A stretch of DNA of 64,000 nt from Paludibacteraceae bacterium (GCA_024401645.1 JAKSKR010000002.1:62001-126000), one strand, 5' to 3'. Shown: positions 25,911 through 35,160, numbered from the stretch's first letter. The notes: generated by a model not told the origin, from the sequence alone. Translations and numbers: made by a program.

Positions 25911-26957
25911 ATGATTATTTGGATCTTTTTTATTGCATTCGTACTTTCGTGGGCCATTGCGCGTTTCGTAAGGCGCAGGGCTATATCTATTTACCAGAGA
26001 AAGAATAAGGAGGCTCAAACAACGCCGGTGCGTATCTTGCCCGATGGGGCTGGACTTTCTATCGTAATTACGGCCTTGTGCTCGTTCTCTTATCTAGCTG
26101 CGTTTACACGTTTCATGCCGTTCGAGGTCTTCATGGCTATCGTTCCGCCTGGCCTGTTCCTGGTGGTGGCCATCCTTGTCGACGAGAAGTATCACTTTAA
26201 GCCCATTTACCGCTATGTGGTGCATGGCGCGGTTGTGGCGTTTACTATGTATATGCTTGGTGGCGTCAACACCCTCCGAATTGCCGATTTTGTCTGGGAC
26301 ACGCCTGTTTCACACATTGTTATGAATGTGTTTGCGCTTGTGTTCCTAACATGGCTCATCAACGTGTTCCGTTTCTTCGATGGCATCGATGGTAAGGAAG
26401 GCAACCTTGCTGCCGTCTGTGTTGCCATCTGTGCCGGGGCTTCGTTGGTCTTGCCAAAGTACAACCTTTTCTTTTTCCTCATTCCGTGCGTTGCCGGTTT
26501 CTTGGTGCGTAACTGGTATCCTGCCCGTTACCTTATGGGCGATGCCACTGCTTCCTTCCTAGGCTTTGTGTTCGGCGCATTGGGCGTTTACGGACAGAGT
26601 GGTAACTTGGCACCCGATGCCGACCCAATGTCGTTGCTCGAGTTCCTTATTCTGTGCTTCGTGCCTATTTTCGACGTCACCTACACCTGGTTGCGCCGCG
26701 TCGTTGCGGGCGACAACTTCATGGTGCCTACCAAGAACCACCTCTACCAGCGTCTGCTTTATTCGGGCCTGTCGCATACCAAGGTCATTCTTTCGCAAAT
26801 CGCCTTGTGTGCAGCAATGCTGGTTTTGCTTTTGATTTACAATTTCTTCAACGACTTCAGTGTCGCTATGTTCTTGTTGGTCGACGCTTTCATCATCATG
26901 GGCATCTATGCCATGTGGGTGGAGTCGCGTTATGCCTATGTAAAGGAATCTAAATAA
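25911..26957 (+). CDS. MraY/WecA-like undecaprenyl-phosphate sugar-phosphate transferase
   Basis: A 348-residue polytopic membrane protein of the polyprenyl-phosphate glycosyl-1-phosphate transferase family. It has about 10 hydrophobic segments, the signature NVFRFFDGIDGKEG (catalytic Asp motif) near residues 150-163, LMGDATASFLGFVFG near 208-222 and the cytosolic PTKNHLYQRLL motif. Such enzymes start O-antigen or capsule synthesis by loading a sugar phosphate on undecaprenyl phosphate. The donor sugar cannot be told from sequence alone. The patatin-like gene follows 13 bases later. Confidence 0.85.
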   Translation: MIIWIFFIAFVLSWAIARFVRRRAISIYQRKNKEAQTTPVRILPDGAGLSIVITALCSFSYLAAFTRFMPFEVFMAIVPPGLFLVVAILVDEKYHFKPIYRYVVHGAVVAFTMYMLGGVNTLRIADFVWDTPVSHIVMNVFALVFLTWLINVFRFFDGIDGKEGNLAAVCVAICAGASLVLPKYNLFFFLIPCVAGFLVRNWYPARYLMGDATASFLGFVFGALGVYGQSGNLAPDADPMSLLEFLILCFVPIFDVTYTWLRRVVAGDNFMVPTKNHLYQRLLYSGLSHTKVILSQIALCAAMLVLLLIYNFFNDFSVAMFLLVDAFIIMGIYAMWVESRYAYVKESK

Positions 26958-26970
26958 GTATTTCCACATT

Positions 26971-27768
26971 ATGGCAAAATATAAGTTTGGCTTGGCACTG
27001 AGTGGTGGTGGCATTCGTGGTGTTGCCCACATTGGGGTGCTCATGGCCTTACGTCAAATTGGTCTTGAACCCGACATCATTTCGGGCGTTAGTGCTGGTG
27101 CCATAGTTGGTGCCATGTATGCCGACGGGCTTTCCTTCGACAAGATGCTCGGCGTGTTCAGGCATTCGTCCTTCCAGAAAAGCGTTAAGTTCAATATGCC
27201 AAAGAACGGTGGCCTCTCTAATGTGAAGGGCTACAAGAATTACTTGGCAAAAACGTTGCAGACTCGCAAGTTTTCCGACCTGAAAATACCGTTGGTCGTT
27301 AACGCAACCGACTTGAACGAGGGAACCATAACCTATTTCCGTGACGGAAACTTGCTCGATGCCGTGGTTGCATCGGCTAGCGTGCCGGTCCTGTTCAACC
27401 CTTATAAGATTGGAGCCCATTATTATGTCGATGGCGGAATACTCTGCAACCTTCCGGCCGAGGTGCTGCGCGAGGAATGTGAACTCGTCATTGGCGTACA
27501 CGTTAACCCCATATTGCCAATGCCGGTAAGCTCAAAGTACGGCATAAAGACGGTTTCCGAACGCGTCTTCCATTTGGCAGTCAATGGCAACACGGTTCGG
27601 CAGAAGGAATTCTGCGACCTGGTCATCGATATGGAGCGCGAAGACGAGGTCGGCATGTTCGAGGCGTCGAAGTCTGAATCGCTTATGAAAATGGGCTACG
27701 ATACGGCTATTGATGCCTTCAAAAATTTCGATTTTTCAAAGTTTGGACTCAAAGTAAACATTTTTTAA
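26971..27768 (+). CDS. Patatin-like phospholipase, RssA/NTE family
   Basis: A 265-residue lipid hydrolase. The oxyanion loop is GGGIRGVAHIG (residues 11-21), the nucleophile elbow is G-V-S-A-G-A (Ser near 43) and the catalytic Asp lies in YYVDGGI near 152-158; these form the Ser-Asp dyad of patatins. There is no signal peptide, so a cytosolic or inner-leaflet role in phospholipid turnover is likely. It follows the MraY-like gene by 13 bases and presumably shares its transcript. Confidence 0.9.
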   Translation: MAKYKFGLALSGGGIRGVAHIGVLMALRQIGLEPDIISGVSAGAIVGAMYADGLSFDKMLGVFRHSSFQKSVKFNMPKNGGLSNVKGYKNYLAKTLQTRKFSDLKIPLVVNATDLNEGTITYFRDGNLLDAVVASASVPVLFNPYKIGAHYYVDGGILCNLPAEVLREECELVIGVHVNPILPMPVSSKYGIKTVSERVFHLAVNGNTVRQKEFCDLVIDMEREDEVGMFEASKSESLMKMGYDTAIDAFKNFDFSKFGLKVNIF

Positions 27769-27789
27769 TTGCATTTATTTCCCTTTGGC

Positions 27790-27819
27790 TTGTAACTAAT
27801 TGAATTTTTTCTATTTTTG
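27790..27819 (+). promoter_or_regulatory. Promoter of the DUF349 gene (TTG-N19-TATTTTTG)
   Basis: TTG at 27790-27792 and TATTTTTG at 27812-27819 are separated by 19 bases, the spacing expected for Bacteroidetes promoters. The ATG follows at 27861. Confidence 0.6.
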
Positions 27820-27860
27820 TACAATCTAAAGTAATTTAGTACTAAAAGACAAAATAGTAT

Positions 27861-29705
27861 ATGGATACACTCGAAAATGTTGACCCACAAGCACAGACCG
27901 TAAGCGGTGAAGGCTGGGACAATAATTCTCCTATTAATGCAGACGAATTGCCTGAACAGGTAGACGTTATTGACGAAGCAAAAGTAAATTCTTATATAAA
28001 TCTCTCGGAAGAGGAGCTTGTTGAGAAGGTTAAGGAACTCGTTGCCAACCCTGGCGAGTCTTACTTGGCTATCAAGAGCGAGGTAGAGGCTATCAAGCAG
28101 TCGTTCTACCGCATCATTAATCACAAAAAGGAAGTGGCTAAAGAGGCTTTCGTTGCCGAAGGTAACGAGGAAGCCGATTTCGTTGCGCCTGAAAACTCCA
28201 ACGAACAGGCCTTTAAGGACATCCTAACCAAGTACCGTGAAAAGAGACAGGCCGAAATTCAGCGCGAAGAGGCTGTTAAGGAAGCCAACCTTTCTCGTAA
28301 GAAAGACATCACCTTGCGTCTGAAGGAACTCATTGAAAGCCCTGAAGACTGTGGCAAGAAGGTGCCTGCTTTCCAGAAGTTGCAGGAAGAATGGAAAAGT
28401 GTTGGTCAGGTTCCTGCTACCGAGGTAAATAAAACCCGCGAAAACTATCAGGCTTTGGTAGAAACTTTCTACGATAACCTGAAAATGGATAACGAACTGC
28501 GTGAGTACGACTTCAAGAAAAACCTTGAAATGAAGACCAAGCTTTGCGAATTGGCTGAAAAGTTGGACGAAGAGGCCGACGTCGTTGCTGCATTCAAGAA
28601 GTTGCAGTCGTTGCACGAAGAGTGGAGCAACCAGGGTCCTGTTGCAAAGGACATGCGCGAGGCTATTTGGACGCGCTTCAAGGCTGCTTCTACCGTTATC
28701 AATAAGAAACACAACGAATTCTTCGACAAGTTGCGTGCCGCAGCTAACGAGAATCTGGAAAAGAAAACCGCAATCTGCGAAAAGATTGAAGCTATCAAGT
28801 TCGATAACCTCAACTCTTTCAAGGAATGGCAAGACAAGGGCAACGCTATTGTCGAGTTGCAGAAGGAATGGAAGACCATTGGTTTCGCACCTAAAAAGTT
28901 CAACACTTCTATCTACACCCGTTTCCGTGCTGCTTGCGACGCATTCTTCAATGCAAAGGCCGAATATTTCAAGTCTGCCAAGGCTGTCTTCTCTGACAAC
29001 TTGAGCAAGAAGGTGGCTCTTTGCGAACAGGCCGAGGCTTTGAAAGACAGCACCGACTGGAAGGAAACTACCGACAAGTTGGTTGAGTTGCAGAAGGAAT
29101 GGAAGACCATCGGTCCCGTTGCTAAAAAGCAGTCTGACGCCGTTTGGAAACGCTTCATTTCTGCTTGCGATGCCTTCTTCGATGCTAAAAACAAGAACTT
29201 CAAGGACAAGCGCTCGGCTGAACAGACTAACCTTGAACAGAAAAAGACCGTAATTGAACAGATTCAGACACTCGACGTGGTTTCTGACCCTGCTGCCGCT
29301 GCCGAACAGTTGCGTGCCTTGTCAGAACAGTTTAATTCTATTGGCCATGTGCCTTTGAAGGACAAGGATGCCACTTACAAGGCTTTCAAGTTGGCTGTAG
29401 AAGAGAAGTCTGACGCGCTTAATATTAAGTTGCGCGACGGTGGCAACCGCCGCAACAACAATAACCACAAGGGTGGTAACCATGGCAATGCCGACAACCA
29501 ACCAAAGTCAGAGGCACAGCGCTTGCTAAAGCAGAAGGCTGCGCTCGAAAGCGAAGTGGTTACTTACCAGAACAACATGGGCTTCTTGGCTGCTTCTAAA
29601 AATGCTTCTTCTTTGAAAGACAATATTGAAAAGAAGATTGCTGACATGAAGAGCGAAATTGCCAAGATTAATGCCAAGTTGAAGGCCCTTAACGAAAACG
29701 ACTAA
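27861..29705 (+). CDS. DUF349 repeat protein
   Basis: A 614-residue highly charged, largely helical protein with four to five DUF349 units. Each is marked by a Leu-Gln-[KE]-Glu-Trp-[KS] motif followed by a basic helix and a Phe-Phe pair (LQEEWKSVG, LHEEWSNQG, LQKEWKTIGFAPKK, LQKEWKTIGPVAKK). The C-terminal 100 residues hold an Asn/Gly/His-rich linker and a coiled coil. No enzymatic motif is seen. Family members are conserved in Bacteroidetes and are also seen in some Proteobacteria; function is not established. A terminator follows. Confidence 0.88.
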   Translation: MDTLENVDPQAQTVSGEGWDNNSPINADELPEQVDVIDEAKVNSYINLSEEELVEKVKELVANPGESYLAIKSEVEAIKQSFYRIINHKKEVAKEAFVAEGNEEADFVAPENSNEQAFKDILTKYREKRQAEIQREEAVKEANLSRKKDITLRLKELIESPEDCGKKVPAFQKLQEEWKSVGQVPATEVNKTRENYQALVETFYDNLKMDNELREYDFKKNLEMKTKLCELAEKLDEEADVVAAFKKLQSLHEEWSNQGPVAKDMREAIWTRFKAASTVINKKHNEFFDKLRAAANENLEKKTAICEKIEAIKFDNLNSFKEWQDKGNAIVELQKEWKTIGFAPKKFNTSIYTRFRAACDAFFNAKAEYFKSAKAVFSDNLSKKVALCEQAEALKDSTDWKETTDKLVELQKEWKTIGPVAKKQSDAVWKRFISACDAFFDAKNKNFKDKRSAEQTNLEQKKTVIEQIQTLDVVSDPAAAAEQLRALSEQFNSIGHVPLKDKDATYKAFKLAVEEKSDALNIKLRDGGNRRNNNNHKGGNHGNADNQPKSEAQRLLKQKAALESEVVTYQNNMGFLAASKNASSLKDNIEKKIADMKSEIAKINAKLKALNEND

Positions 29706-29709
29706 CTTT

Positions 29710-29740
29710 ATGAAGCCGTTGAAGAACGGCTTCATATTTT
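29710..29740 (+). terminator. Intrinsic terminator after DUF349 gene
   Basis: ATGAAGCCGTT (29710-29720) pairs perfectly with AACGGCTTCAT (29725-29735) around gaag, followed by a T-rich run. Confidence 0.8.
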
Positions 29741-29776
29741 ATATTTTTGATTTCTTTTTTTAAAACAATTACATCC

Positions 29777-31288
29777 ATGAGACCATTAGATGAAGATTGG
29801 CAGGATTCCGGGAGGAACAGCAATGCTGGCCGTGAGGCTGGTGATGAACAGAACGAGAGAAAGAGTTTTAACCCAAATTTCTCAAGTGATAACCGTTTGA
29901 AGGGTGAACGTCGCCCACGTCGTCGCATTGGCGACAATAGCCATTTCAATGCCGACTCTAACGCAGCTGGCAATGGCGGACAGGGTGGCCGTTATTCTCG
30001 CCCTAACAATGGTGGCGATTACAACAACGACTATCGTGGTGGCTACAACAACAACCGTGGTGGCTACAACAACAACCGTGGCGGTGGTTACAACCGTGGC
30101 GGCTATAATAACAACCGTGGCGGTGGCTACAACAACAACCGCGGCGGCTACAACAACAACCGTGGCTACAATAACAATGGTTACGACGATAACCGCAACT
30201 ACGACGATAATCGTGGTTACGATGAAAGTCGTAGCTATAACAACGACCGTGGCGGCTACAACAACGATCGTGGTGGCTATAACAACGATCGTGGTGGCTA
30301 TAACAACGATCGCGGTGGTTACAACAACAACCGTGGCGGCGGTTACAACAACCGTGGCGGCTACAACAACAACCGTGGCGGTGGCTACAACAACAATCGT
30401 GGCGGCGGTTACAACAACAACCGTGGTGGCGGTTACAACAACAACCGTGGCGGCGGCTACAACAACAATCGTGGCGGCGGTTACAACAACCGTAAGCCTA
30501 ATGGACGTCCTCAACAACAGAGACCGCGTATGCCGCAGCCTGTTGAATACGATATCCAGTACGATCCAAACGAAGAAGTACGTCTTAACAAGTTCTTGGC
30601 TAATGCTGGTGTTTGCTCTCGTCGTGAGGCCGATCAGCTCATTCAGGCTGGTGCAATCACTGTAAACGGTGTTGCAGTTTCTGAATTGGGTACCAAGATT
30701 CTACGTTCCGACAAGGTTATGATCAACGACCAGACCGTTAATCCAGACCGCCGTGTTTACTTGTTGCTTAACAAGCCAAAGGATTGCGTAACTACTACCG
30801 ACGATCCTAATGCAAAGACAACAGTCATGGACATCATTAAGAACGCATGTCGTGAAAGAATTTACCCAGTAGGCCGTCTCGACCGTAACACAACTGGTGT
30901 GCTTCTTCTTACTAACGATGGCGACTTGGCTGCAAAGCTTACCCACCCACAGTATAACAAGAAGAAGGTTTACGAAGTTGCTCTAGACCGTCCTTTAGAA
31001 CCAGCTGACTTCGAAAAGATTATGGCTGGTATCGCTCTTGAAGATGGTGAAATTAAGGCCGACAATCTCAGCTTCGTTGAAGAAGACAACACCAAGAAGG
31101 TGGGCATCGAAATCCACTCTGGCCGTAACCGTATCGTTCGTCGTATTTTCGAACACCTTGGTTACCGCGTGTTGCGCCTCGACCGTACTTACTTCGCTGG
31201 TCTTACCAAGAAGAACCTTCGCCGTGGTCAGTGGCGTTTCCTCTCTAACGACGAGGTTAACAAGCTCCGTATGGGTTCTTTCGAATAA
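29777..31288 (+). CDS. rRNA pseudouridine synthase (RluB/RsuA type) with N-terminal GYNNNRGG repeat domain
   Basis: A 503-residue protein of two unlike halves. Residues about 75-240 are a low-complexity tract of Gly-Tyr-Asn-Asn-[ND]-Arg-Gly-Gly units. From about 260 follows an S4 RNA-binding domain (RLNKFLANAGVCSRREADQL) and the RsuA-type catalytic core with GRLDRNTTGVLLLTNDG, where Asp369 is the catalytic Asp, and a typical C-terminus HSGRNRIVRRIFEHLGY. The enzyme should convert a uridine of 23S or 16S rRNA to pseudouridine. The start at 29777 is preferred, as the upstream in-frame ATG adds ten residues unlike the family. The repeat half probably binds RNA or promotes condensation; this is inferred. 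Confidence 0.88.
   Translation: MRPLDEDWQDSGRNSNAGREAGDEQNERKSFNPNFSSDNRLKGERRPRRRIGDNSHFNADSNAAGNGGQGGRYSRPNNGGDYNNDYRGGYNNNRGGYNNNRGGGYNRGGYNNNRGGGYNNNRGGYNNNRGYNNNGYDDNRNYDDNRGYDESRSYNNDRGGYNNDRGGYNNDRGGYNNDRGGYNNNRGGGYNNRGGYNNNRGGGYNNNRGGGYNNNRGGGYNNNRGGGYNNNRGGGYNNRKPNGRPQQQRPRMPQPVEYDIQYDPNEEVRLNKFLANAGVCSRREADQLIQAGAITVNGVAVSELGTKILRSDKVMINDQTVNPDRRVYLLLNKPKDCVTTTDDPNAKTTVMDIIKNACRERIYPVGRLDRNTTGVLLLTNDGDLAAKLTHPQYNKKKVYEVALDRPLEPADFEKIMAGIALEDGEIKADNLSFVEEDNTKKVGIEIHSGRNRIVRRIFEHLGYRVLRLDRTYFAGLTKKNLRRGQWRFLSNDEVNKLRMGSFE
30031..30490 (+). repeat. Tandem coding repeat (GGCTACAACAACAACCGTGG-like units)
   Basis: About twenty imperfect units of 21-27 bases encode GYNN[ND]RGG variants within the pseudouridine synthase gene. 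Neighbouring units are nearly identical, with third-base changes, so unit number is likely to vary between strains by slippage or recombination. Frame is kept because unit lengths are multiples of three. Confidence 0.85.
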
Positions 31289-31315
31289 TTCATACCGAAA
31301 ATATTTTTATCTAAA

Positions 31316-31347
31316 GTGGGTGTATCATAATTTATGGTGCACCCATT
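31316..31347 (+). terminator. Probable terminator after pseudouridine synthase
   Basis: TGGGTG and CACCCA flank a loop containing a weaker tatcataa-type pairing, followed by TTTTC. It is weaker than the other terminators in the window. Confidence 0.45.
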
Positions 31348-31466
31348 TTCTTTTAGAAGCTGTTTAAATTTTTCCTGCCTTCCCTGCCCACATTTGGTGC
31401 ACCTTTGCTCTTTTTTCGCATCACTTTTTCACTTACCTTTGTTGCAAATAAAACAAACCACACAAC

Positions 31467-33242
31467 ATGGAAAACAAGGACATCGAAAAACTTACAAAAC
31501 TCGCCGAACAGGGTGATGCAACTGCTATCCGTGAATTGGCAGATTACTACTTTGATGAGAAGAATTATAAAAGTGCACTCGACCTTTACATTAAACTTGC
31601 AGACCAAAACGATGCCGAGGTTTTAAGGCGCATAGGCTTTTGCTATCATCATCTCAACGATTTAAAAAAGTCTTTTGAGTGGTTTTATAAATCAGCCGAG
31701 TTGGGAAACGCAAGGGCACAAAGAAGCGTAGGTATTTACTATAAAACAGGCAAAGGCGTAGAAAAAGACCTTGAGAAAGCCGTTGTGTGGTACACTAAAG
31801 CAGCAGAACATGGTGATGCACCTGCCCAAAATAATTTAGCAGTGTTCTATGGAAATGGCGATGGCGTAGAAAAAGACCGAAAGAAGGCCGTTGAATGGTA
31901 CACTAAAGCGGCTGAACAAGGTTATGCCATTGCTCAATACAATTTAGGATGCTGCTACGAAAAAGGCGAAGCTGTTGAAAAAAACTACGAAAAAGCGGTT
32001 GAGTTGTACACCAAGGCGGCAGAACAGGGTGATGCTAATGCCCAATGTAACTTGGGATATTGTTACGATAATGGCACTGGTGTCGAACGTGACTATAAGA
32101 AAGCTTTTGAGTGGTACACCAAGGCGGCAGAACAGGGTAATAAAACTGCCATAAACAATTTAGGTGTATATTACAGAGATGGTACTGGAGTAGAACGAGA
32201 CTATAAAAAGGCTGTTGAACTGTTCTCCAAATCCGCTGAATTAGGATACGTTCTAGCCCAAAGGAACTTGGGTGATTGCTATAAAAATGGAACTGGTGTT
32301 GAAAGAAATTACGACACTGCCGAATATTGGTATAAAAAAGCGGCAGAACAAGGTGACGAATATGCCAAAACGCAAGTAGAACGTTTTAATTCAGAAAGAA
32401 AATTTCAAGAGCTTGTAAAACTCATTGAACAGGGCGACTCGGATGCACAAGGTGATTTTGGACCGGTAAAGAAGGTAACCGTTAAGGGTACCAATTCAGA
32501 CTGTCGTGATTTAGGCATTAATACCATTTGGTTCGAAAATTACACCTTGCGTGTAGGCTTAAGATGTGGATATTCGAAACATTTAACGTACAACAAGGAC
32601 GACGAAGCCTTTGAATGCGAAATGAACAATCTTACCCTTGTCGTTGATGGGAAACGAATTAAAAACTGGAAGGTTCAAGACCTATTTACACTGATAAAGG
32701 AGTGCGGCTTGTCTATTAGTGATTTGGATGCCGACAATGAATATAGAGTAGATGATGTTGTTATTACGGAAATGACATTCGAGGATAACAATGGCAAAAC
32801 GTATGAGATGGATGAAGATTTGTTGGAAATGAATCCTATCTTCCTTTCTGAAATGAACGAGTTGCTTGAACTATGCGATGACATAACACTTGGACTCATT
32901 GAGATTGATGAGGAAAAAGTGGCAAAATTAGAGTCCGCTTATGGCATAAAGGCGCCTTATGAACTTAAAGCCATAGTTTCGCAATCAGACAGAGGTATTC
33001 TTGCAAGGGGAGTTTCTGCTATTGCGACTGTTCTTAATTTCGACGATATGCTGAATGTGGATGTTGACTTATTCAAGAAAAAGGGATACATACCTGTAAT
33101 GATGGACTGCTGGGAACAGTCTTATTTCGTCTATAGTCCAAAAACGGACACTTGGCTGAACATCGAAGAAGACGGCACGGACTATTTTGAAGACGATAGC
33201 CTTTGCACTGTTCTAAAGGTGTATGACGGCGACGTAGATTGA
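31467..33242 (+). CDS. Sel1-repeat protein with C-terminal SUKH-like domain
   Basis: A 591-residue protein. Residues 1-300 carry about seven Sel1/TPR-like units (AQNNLAVFYGNGDGVEKDRK, AQYNLGCCYEKGEAVEKN, and so on), a solenoid that binds partner proteins. Residues about 330-460 form an acidic domain I cannot name. The final 120 residues (LESAYGIKAPYELKAIVSQS, MDCWEQSYFVYSPKTDTWL) look like a SMI1/KNR4 (SUKH) fold, common in immunity proteins. There is no signal peptide. A -7 box TACCTTTG lies at 31434-31441, 26 bases before the ATG. Possible roles are polymorphic-toxin immunity or signalling scaffold. Confidence 0.75.
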   Translation: MENKDIEKLTKLAEQGDATAIRELADYYFDEKNYKSALDLYIKLADQNDAEVLRRIGFCYHHLNDLKKSFEWFYKSAELGNARAQRSVGIYYKTGKGVEKDLEKAVVWYTKAAEHGDAPAQNNLAVFYGNGDGVEKDRKKAVEWYTKAAEQGYAIAQYNLGCCYEKGEAVEKNYEKAVELYTKAAEQGDANAQCNLGYCYDNGTGVERDYKKAFEWYTKAAEQGNKTAINNLGVYYRDGTGVERDYKKAVELFSKSAELGYVLAQRNLGDCYKNGTGVERNYDTAEYWYKKAAEQGDEYAKTQVERFNSERKFQELVKLIEQGDSDAQGDFGPVKKVTVKGTNSDCRDLGINTIWFENYTLRVGLRCGYSKHLTYNKDDEAFECEMNNLTLVVDGKRIKNWKVQDLFTLIKECGLSISDLDADNEYRVDDVVITEMTFEDNNGKTYEMDEDLLEMNPIFLSEMNELLELCDDITLGLIEIDEEKVAKLESAYGIKAPYELKAIVSQSDRGILARGVSAIATVLNFDDMLNVDVDLFKKKGYIPVMMDCWEQSYFVYSPKTDTWLNIEEDGTDYFEDDSLCTVLKVYDGDVD

Positions 33243-33275
33243 TATAGAGCCAGACTGCTATGGCAGTTAACAACA

Positions 33276-33302
33276 AAAGGCTACCTGCTCGGTAGCCTTT
33301 GC
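33276..33302 (+). terminator. Intrinsic terminator after Sel1 gene
   Basis: AAAGGCTACC (33276-33285), loop tgctc, and GGTAGCCTTT (33291-33300) form a perfect 10-base-pair stem. A near-copy with the loop in reverse complement is at 52706-52730. Confidence 0.7.
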
Positions 33303-33466
33303 TGTTTCTTTACGTTCCCCATCCATCTCGTTCAAATTTCGGGACGGGTCGAGGGAACAGGCACTCTTGACCCACGCCCCTTGGGGCGGGTTTGAGGTTC
33401 CAGTCCCCTTGACCCGTGAATTTTCAAAAAAATTGTTTCGAACATCTTGATACTCCTTCTTTTTTG

Positions 33467-33474
33467 TATTTTTG
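33467..33474 (+). promoter_or_regulatory. -7 promoter box (TATTTTTG) of glucosaminidase gene
   Basis: TATTTTTG matches TAnnTTTG, 49 bases before the ATG at 33523. The rest of 33303-33466 contains no gene. Confidence 0.5.
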
Positions 33475-33522
33475 TTTTTGGTGACTTCTCAAGTCCAAAA
33501 AACTTCAAATCATCTTAATTAC

Positions 33523-34500
33523 ATGAAACGTATAGTTCTTCCGCTTGTTCTTGTCTTCAATTTCCTAGTGGCAAATGCCGCAAATCAAGACAAGTACCAA
33601 TCTACCGAAACCTCTGACTACATTCAGAAATATTATAAGATAGCTATTCGCCACATGCTCACCTACAAGATTCCTGCCAGCATCACTTTGGCACAGGGCA
33701 TCCTGGAAAGTGGTAGTGGAAGAAGTACGCTTGCCGTAAAGGCTAACAATCACTTTGGCATTAAGTGTAAGAACGACTATACGGGGCCCACTTATTACAA
33801 GTCCGACGACAAGCTTCACGAGTGTTTTCGTAAGTACAATTCCGTTGAGGAATCGTACGAAGATCATGCCTTGTTCATTGCCAAGCGCAAGCCTTACGAA
33901 TCGCTCTTCCAGTACAAGGTGACCGAGTATAAGAAGTGGGCGAAAGGCTTGCAGAAATGTGGCTATGCTACCAATAAGCAGTATCCCGATTTGCTCATCA
34001 GCATCATTGAGGCAAACAAGCTTTACCTCTACGACCAGAATCCTGAAAAATATTTGAAGGAAGACGATAGGTACGACCCTAATAAGACAGTCATTCCCGA
34101 TAACAATGTAAAGCCAACTCCTAACCCTACACCGGCACCAACCAACCGCAACAATCCGCCTAAAGTCATTAACGGAAAGTTGGCAGGCGTTAAGTGTGTG
34201 GTGGTTGCTAGGGGTAACACCTATTACAGCCTATCAAAGGCTTACGGTGTTTCGCTCAACAACCTCTACAAGTACAACGAGATTGATGCTAGCCATATCC
34301 TTCAGGTTGGCGAGGTCCTTTTCTTGGGGTCCAAGAAGTCGAGCTATAAAGATGCCGCTTACCACTATGTGGAAGCTGGCGAAACCGCATGGAGCATTTC
34401 ACAGAAATATGCCATCACTGTGAAGAAACTGTTGAAGATGAATTCTTTAAAAGTGGAGTCACAAGTTAGGCCAGGCATGAATCTTAAGTTACACAAGTAA
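33523..34500 (+). CDS. Glucosaminidase with two LysM domains
   Basis: A 325-residue secreted peptidoglycan hydrolase. A signal peptide (MKRIVLPLVLVFNFLVANAA) precedes a FlgJ/endo-beta-N-acetylglucosaminidase-type domain (residues about 30-165) with SITLAQGILESGSGRSTLAV, which contains the catalytic Glu, and HFGIKCKNDYTGPTYY. After a Pro/Asn-rich linker come two LysM modules (GNTYYSLSKAYGVSLNNLYK near 218 and GETAWSISQKYAITVKKLLK near 285) that bind glycan strands. The start at 33523 is chosen by the signal peptide; an earlier TTG overlaps the promoter box. It likely acts in wall remodelling. Confidence 0.9.
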   Translation: MKRIVLPLVLVFNFLVANAANQDKYQSTETSDYIQKYYKIAIRHMLTYKIPASITLAQGILESGSGRSTLAVKANNHFGIKCKNDYTGPTYYKSDDKLHECFRKYNSVEESYEDHALFIAKRKPYESLFQYKVTEYKKWAKGLQKCGYATNKQYPDLLISIIEANKLYLYDQNPEKYLKEDDRYDPNKTVIPDNNVKPTPNPTPAPTNRNNPPKVINGKLAGVKCVVVARGNTYYSLSKAYGVSLNNLYKYNEIDASHILQVGEVLFLGSKKSSYKDAAYHYVEAGETAWSISQKYAITVKKLLKMNSLKVESQVRPGMNLKLHK

Positions 34501-34505
34501 ACGTT

Positions 34506-34952
34506 ATGAAACCCTTTGTTTTTACCGAAAATCATACAAGACGTGTGCTTTTGTACGTAATCGGCATAGTCATTTTTTTTATTGTTATTTCAGGAGATTT
34601 TCCTAGGTTCTTAAGAATCTGGTTCGGAATCTGTTGCTTGATTTTTATGGTGGGGAATGCCTTGAAAAAGAAGGACGAAGATTCAGTTCTAACAGAAGAT
34701 CCTTCTATTGTTTTGAAGATGGACGCATTCGGCATATCTTTCCGTTTTAATAATGAATATCATGATTTCATGTGGAACGAAGTGTCTAATGTCAAGGTTG
34801 ATGCATTTAACACTATAGTGTATATTCATATCAGTACGGTACAGCATAGAACCTTTACCATATGTCCCACCCGATATTCTATTTTTTTCCCATCCATAAT
34901 TTTTAGGATTATGCTTCGTTATTTTATCGACGACAAGAAAAAAATTTTATAG
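34506..34952 (+). CDS. Small inner membrane protein with PH-like soluble part
   Basis: A 148-residue protein with two adjacent membrane helices (VLLYVIGIVIFFIVISG and IWFGICCLIFMVGNAL), then a soluble part from residue 65 with alternating strands (ILMDAFGISFRF-like, FMWNEVSNVKV, IVYIHIS) that resembles bacterial PH-like domains of membrane proteins. No function is known. It begins 6 bases after the glucosaminidase stop and is probably co-transcribed with it. Its lower G+C content suggests weaker selection or later arrival. Confidence 0.6.
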   Translation: MKPFVFTENHTRRVLLYVIGIVIFFIVISGDFPRFLRIWFGICCLIFMVGNALKKKDEDSVLTEDPSIVLKMDAFGISFRFNNEYHDFMWNEVSNVKVDAFNTIVYIHISTVQHRTFTICPTRYSIFFPSIIFRIMLRYFIDDKKKIL

Positions 34953-35048
34953 TACCAATAGAAATAGCAATAAACGGTGAAATTAAAGCGTTCGCCTATA
35001 TAATTTAGCTGTTTGTAGAGTTAATAGTGCTCGTTTCGGTGTTTTGCT

Positions 35049-35160
35049 TACTTTTGCTTGTGTGAGATTCAGAACAAACCTTTTACGAAATGCTGTTTGC
35101 CTTAATAAGGAACTGGGCAAACGGTAAAGCATAAAACGACAGTTCCCCATTTTACGGAAT
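35049..35160 (+). promoter_or_regulatory. Promoter and structured leader of the His-rich lipoprotein gene
   Basis: TACTTTTG at 35049-35056 matches TAnnTTTG. The predicted leader of about 95 bases contains GTTTGCC and GGCAAAC (within 35090-35131) flanked by tgct and agca, which would form a hairpin. A regulatory role is a guess. Confidence 0.35.

Noticed and set aside
30031..30490. Regular direct repeats that could suggest CRISPR
   Set aside because: The repeats are contiguous, in frame and coding; there are no unique spacers and no cas genes nearby.
29882..30517. Long open frame on the minus strand opposite the GYNNNRGG repeats
   Set aside because: It translates to a Val/Thr/Ala repeat that is only the mirror of the coding repeat; no start context or family.
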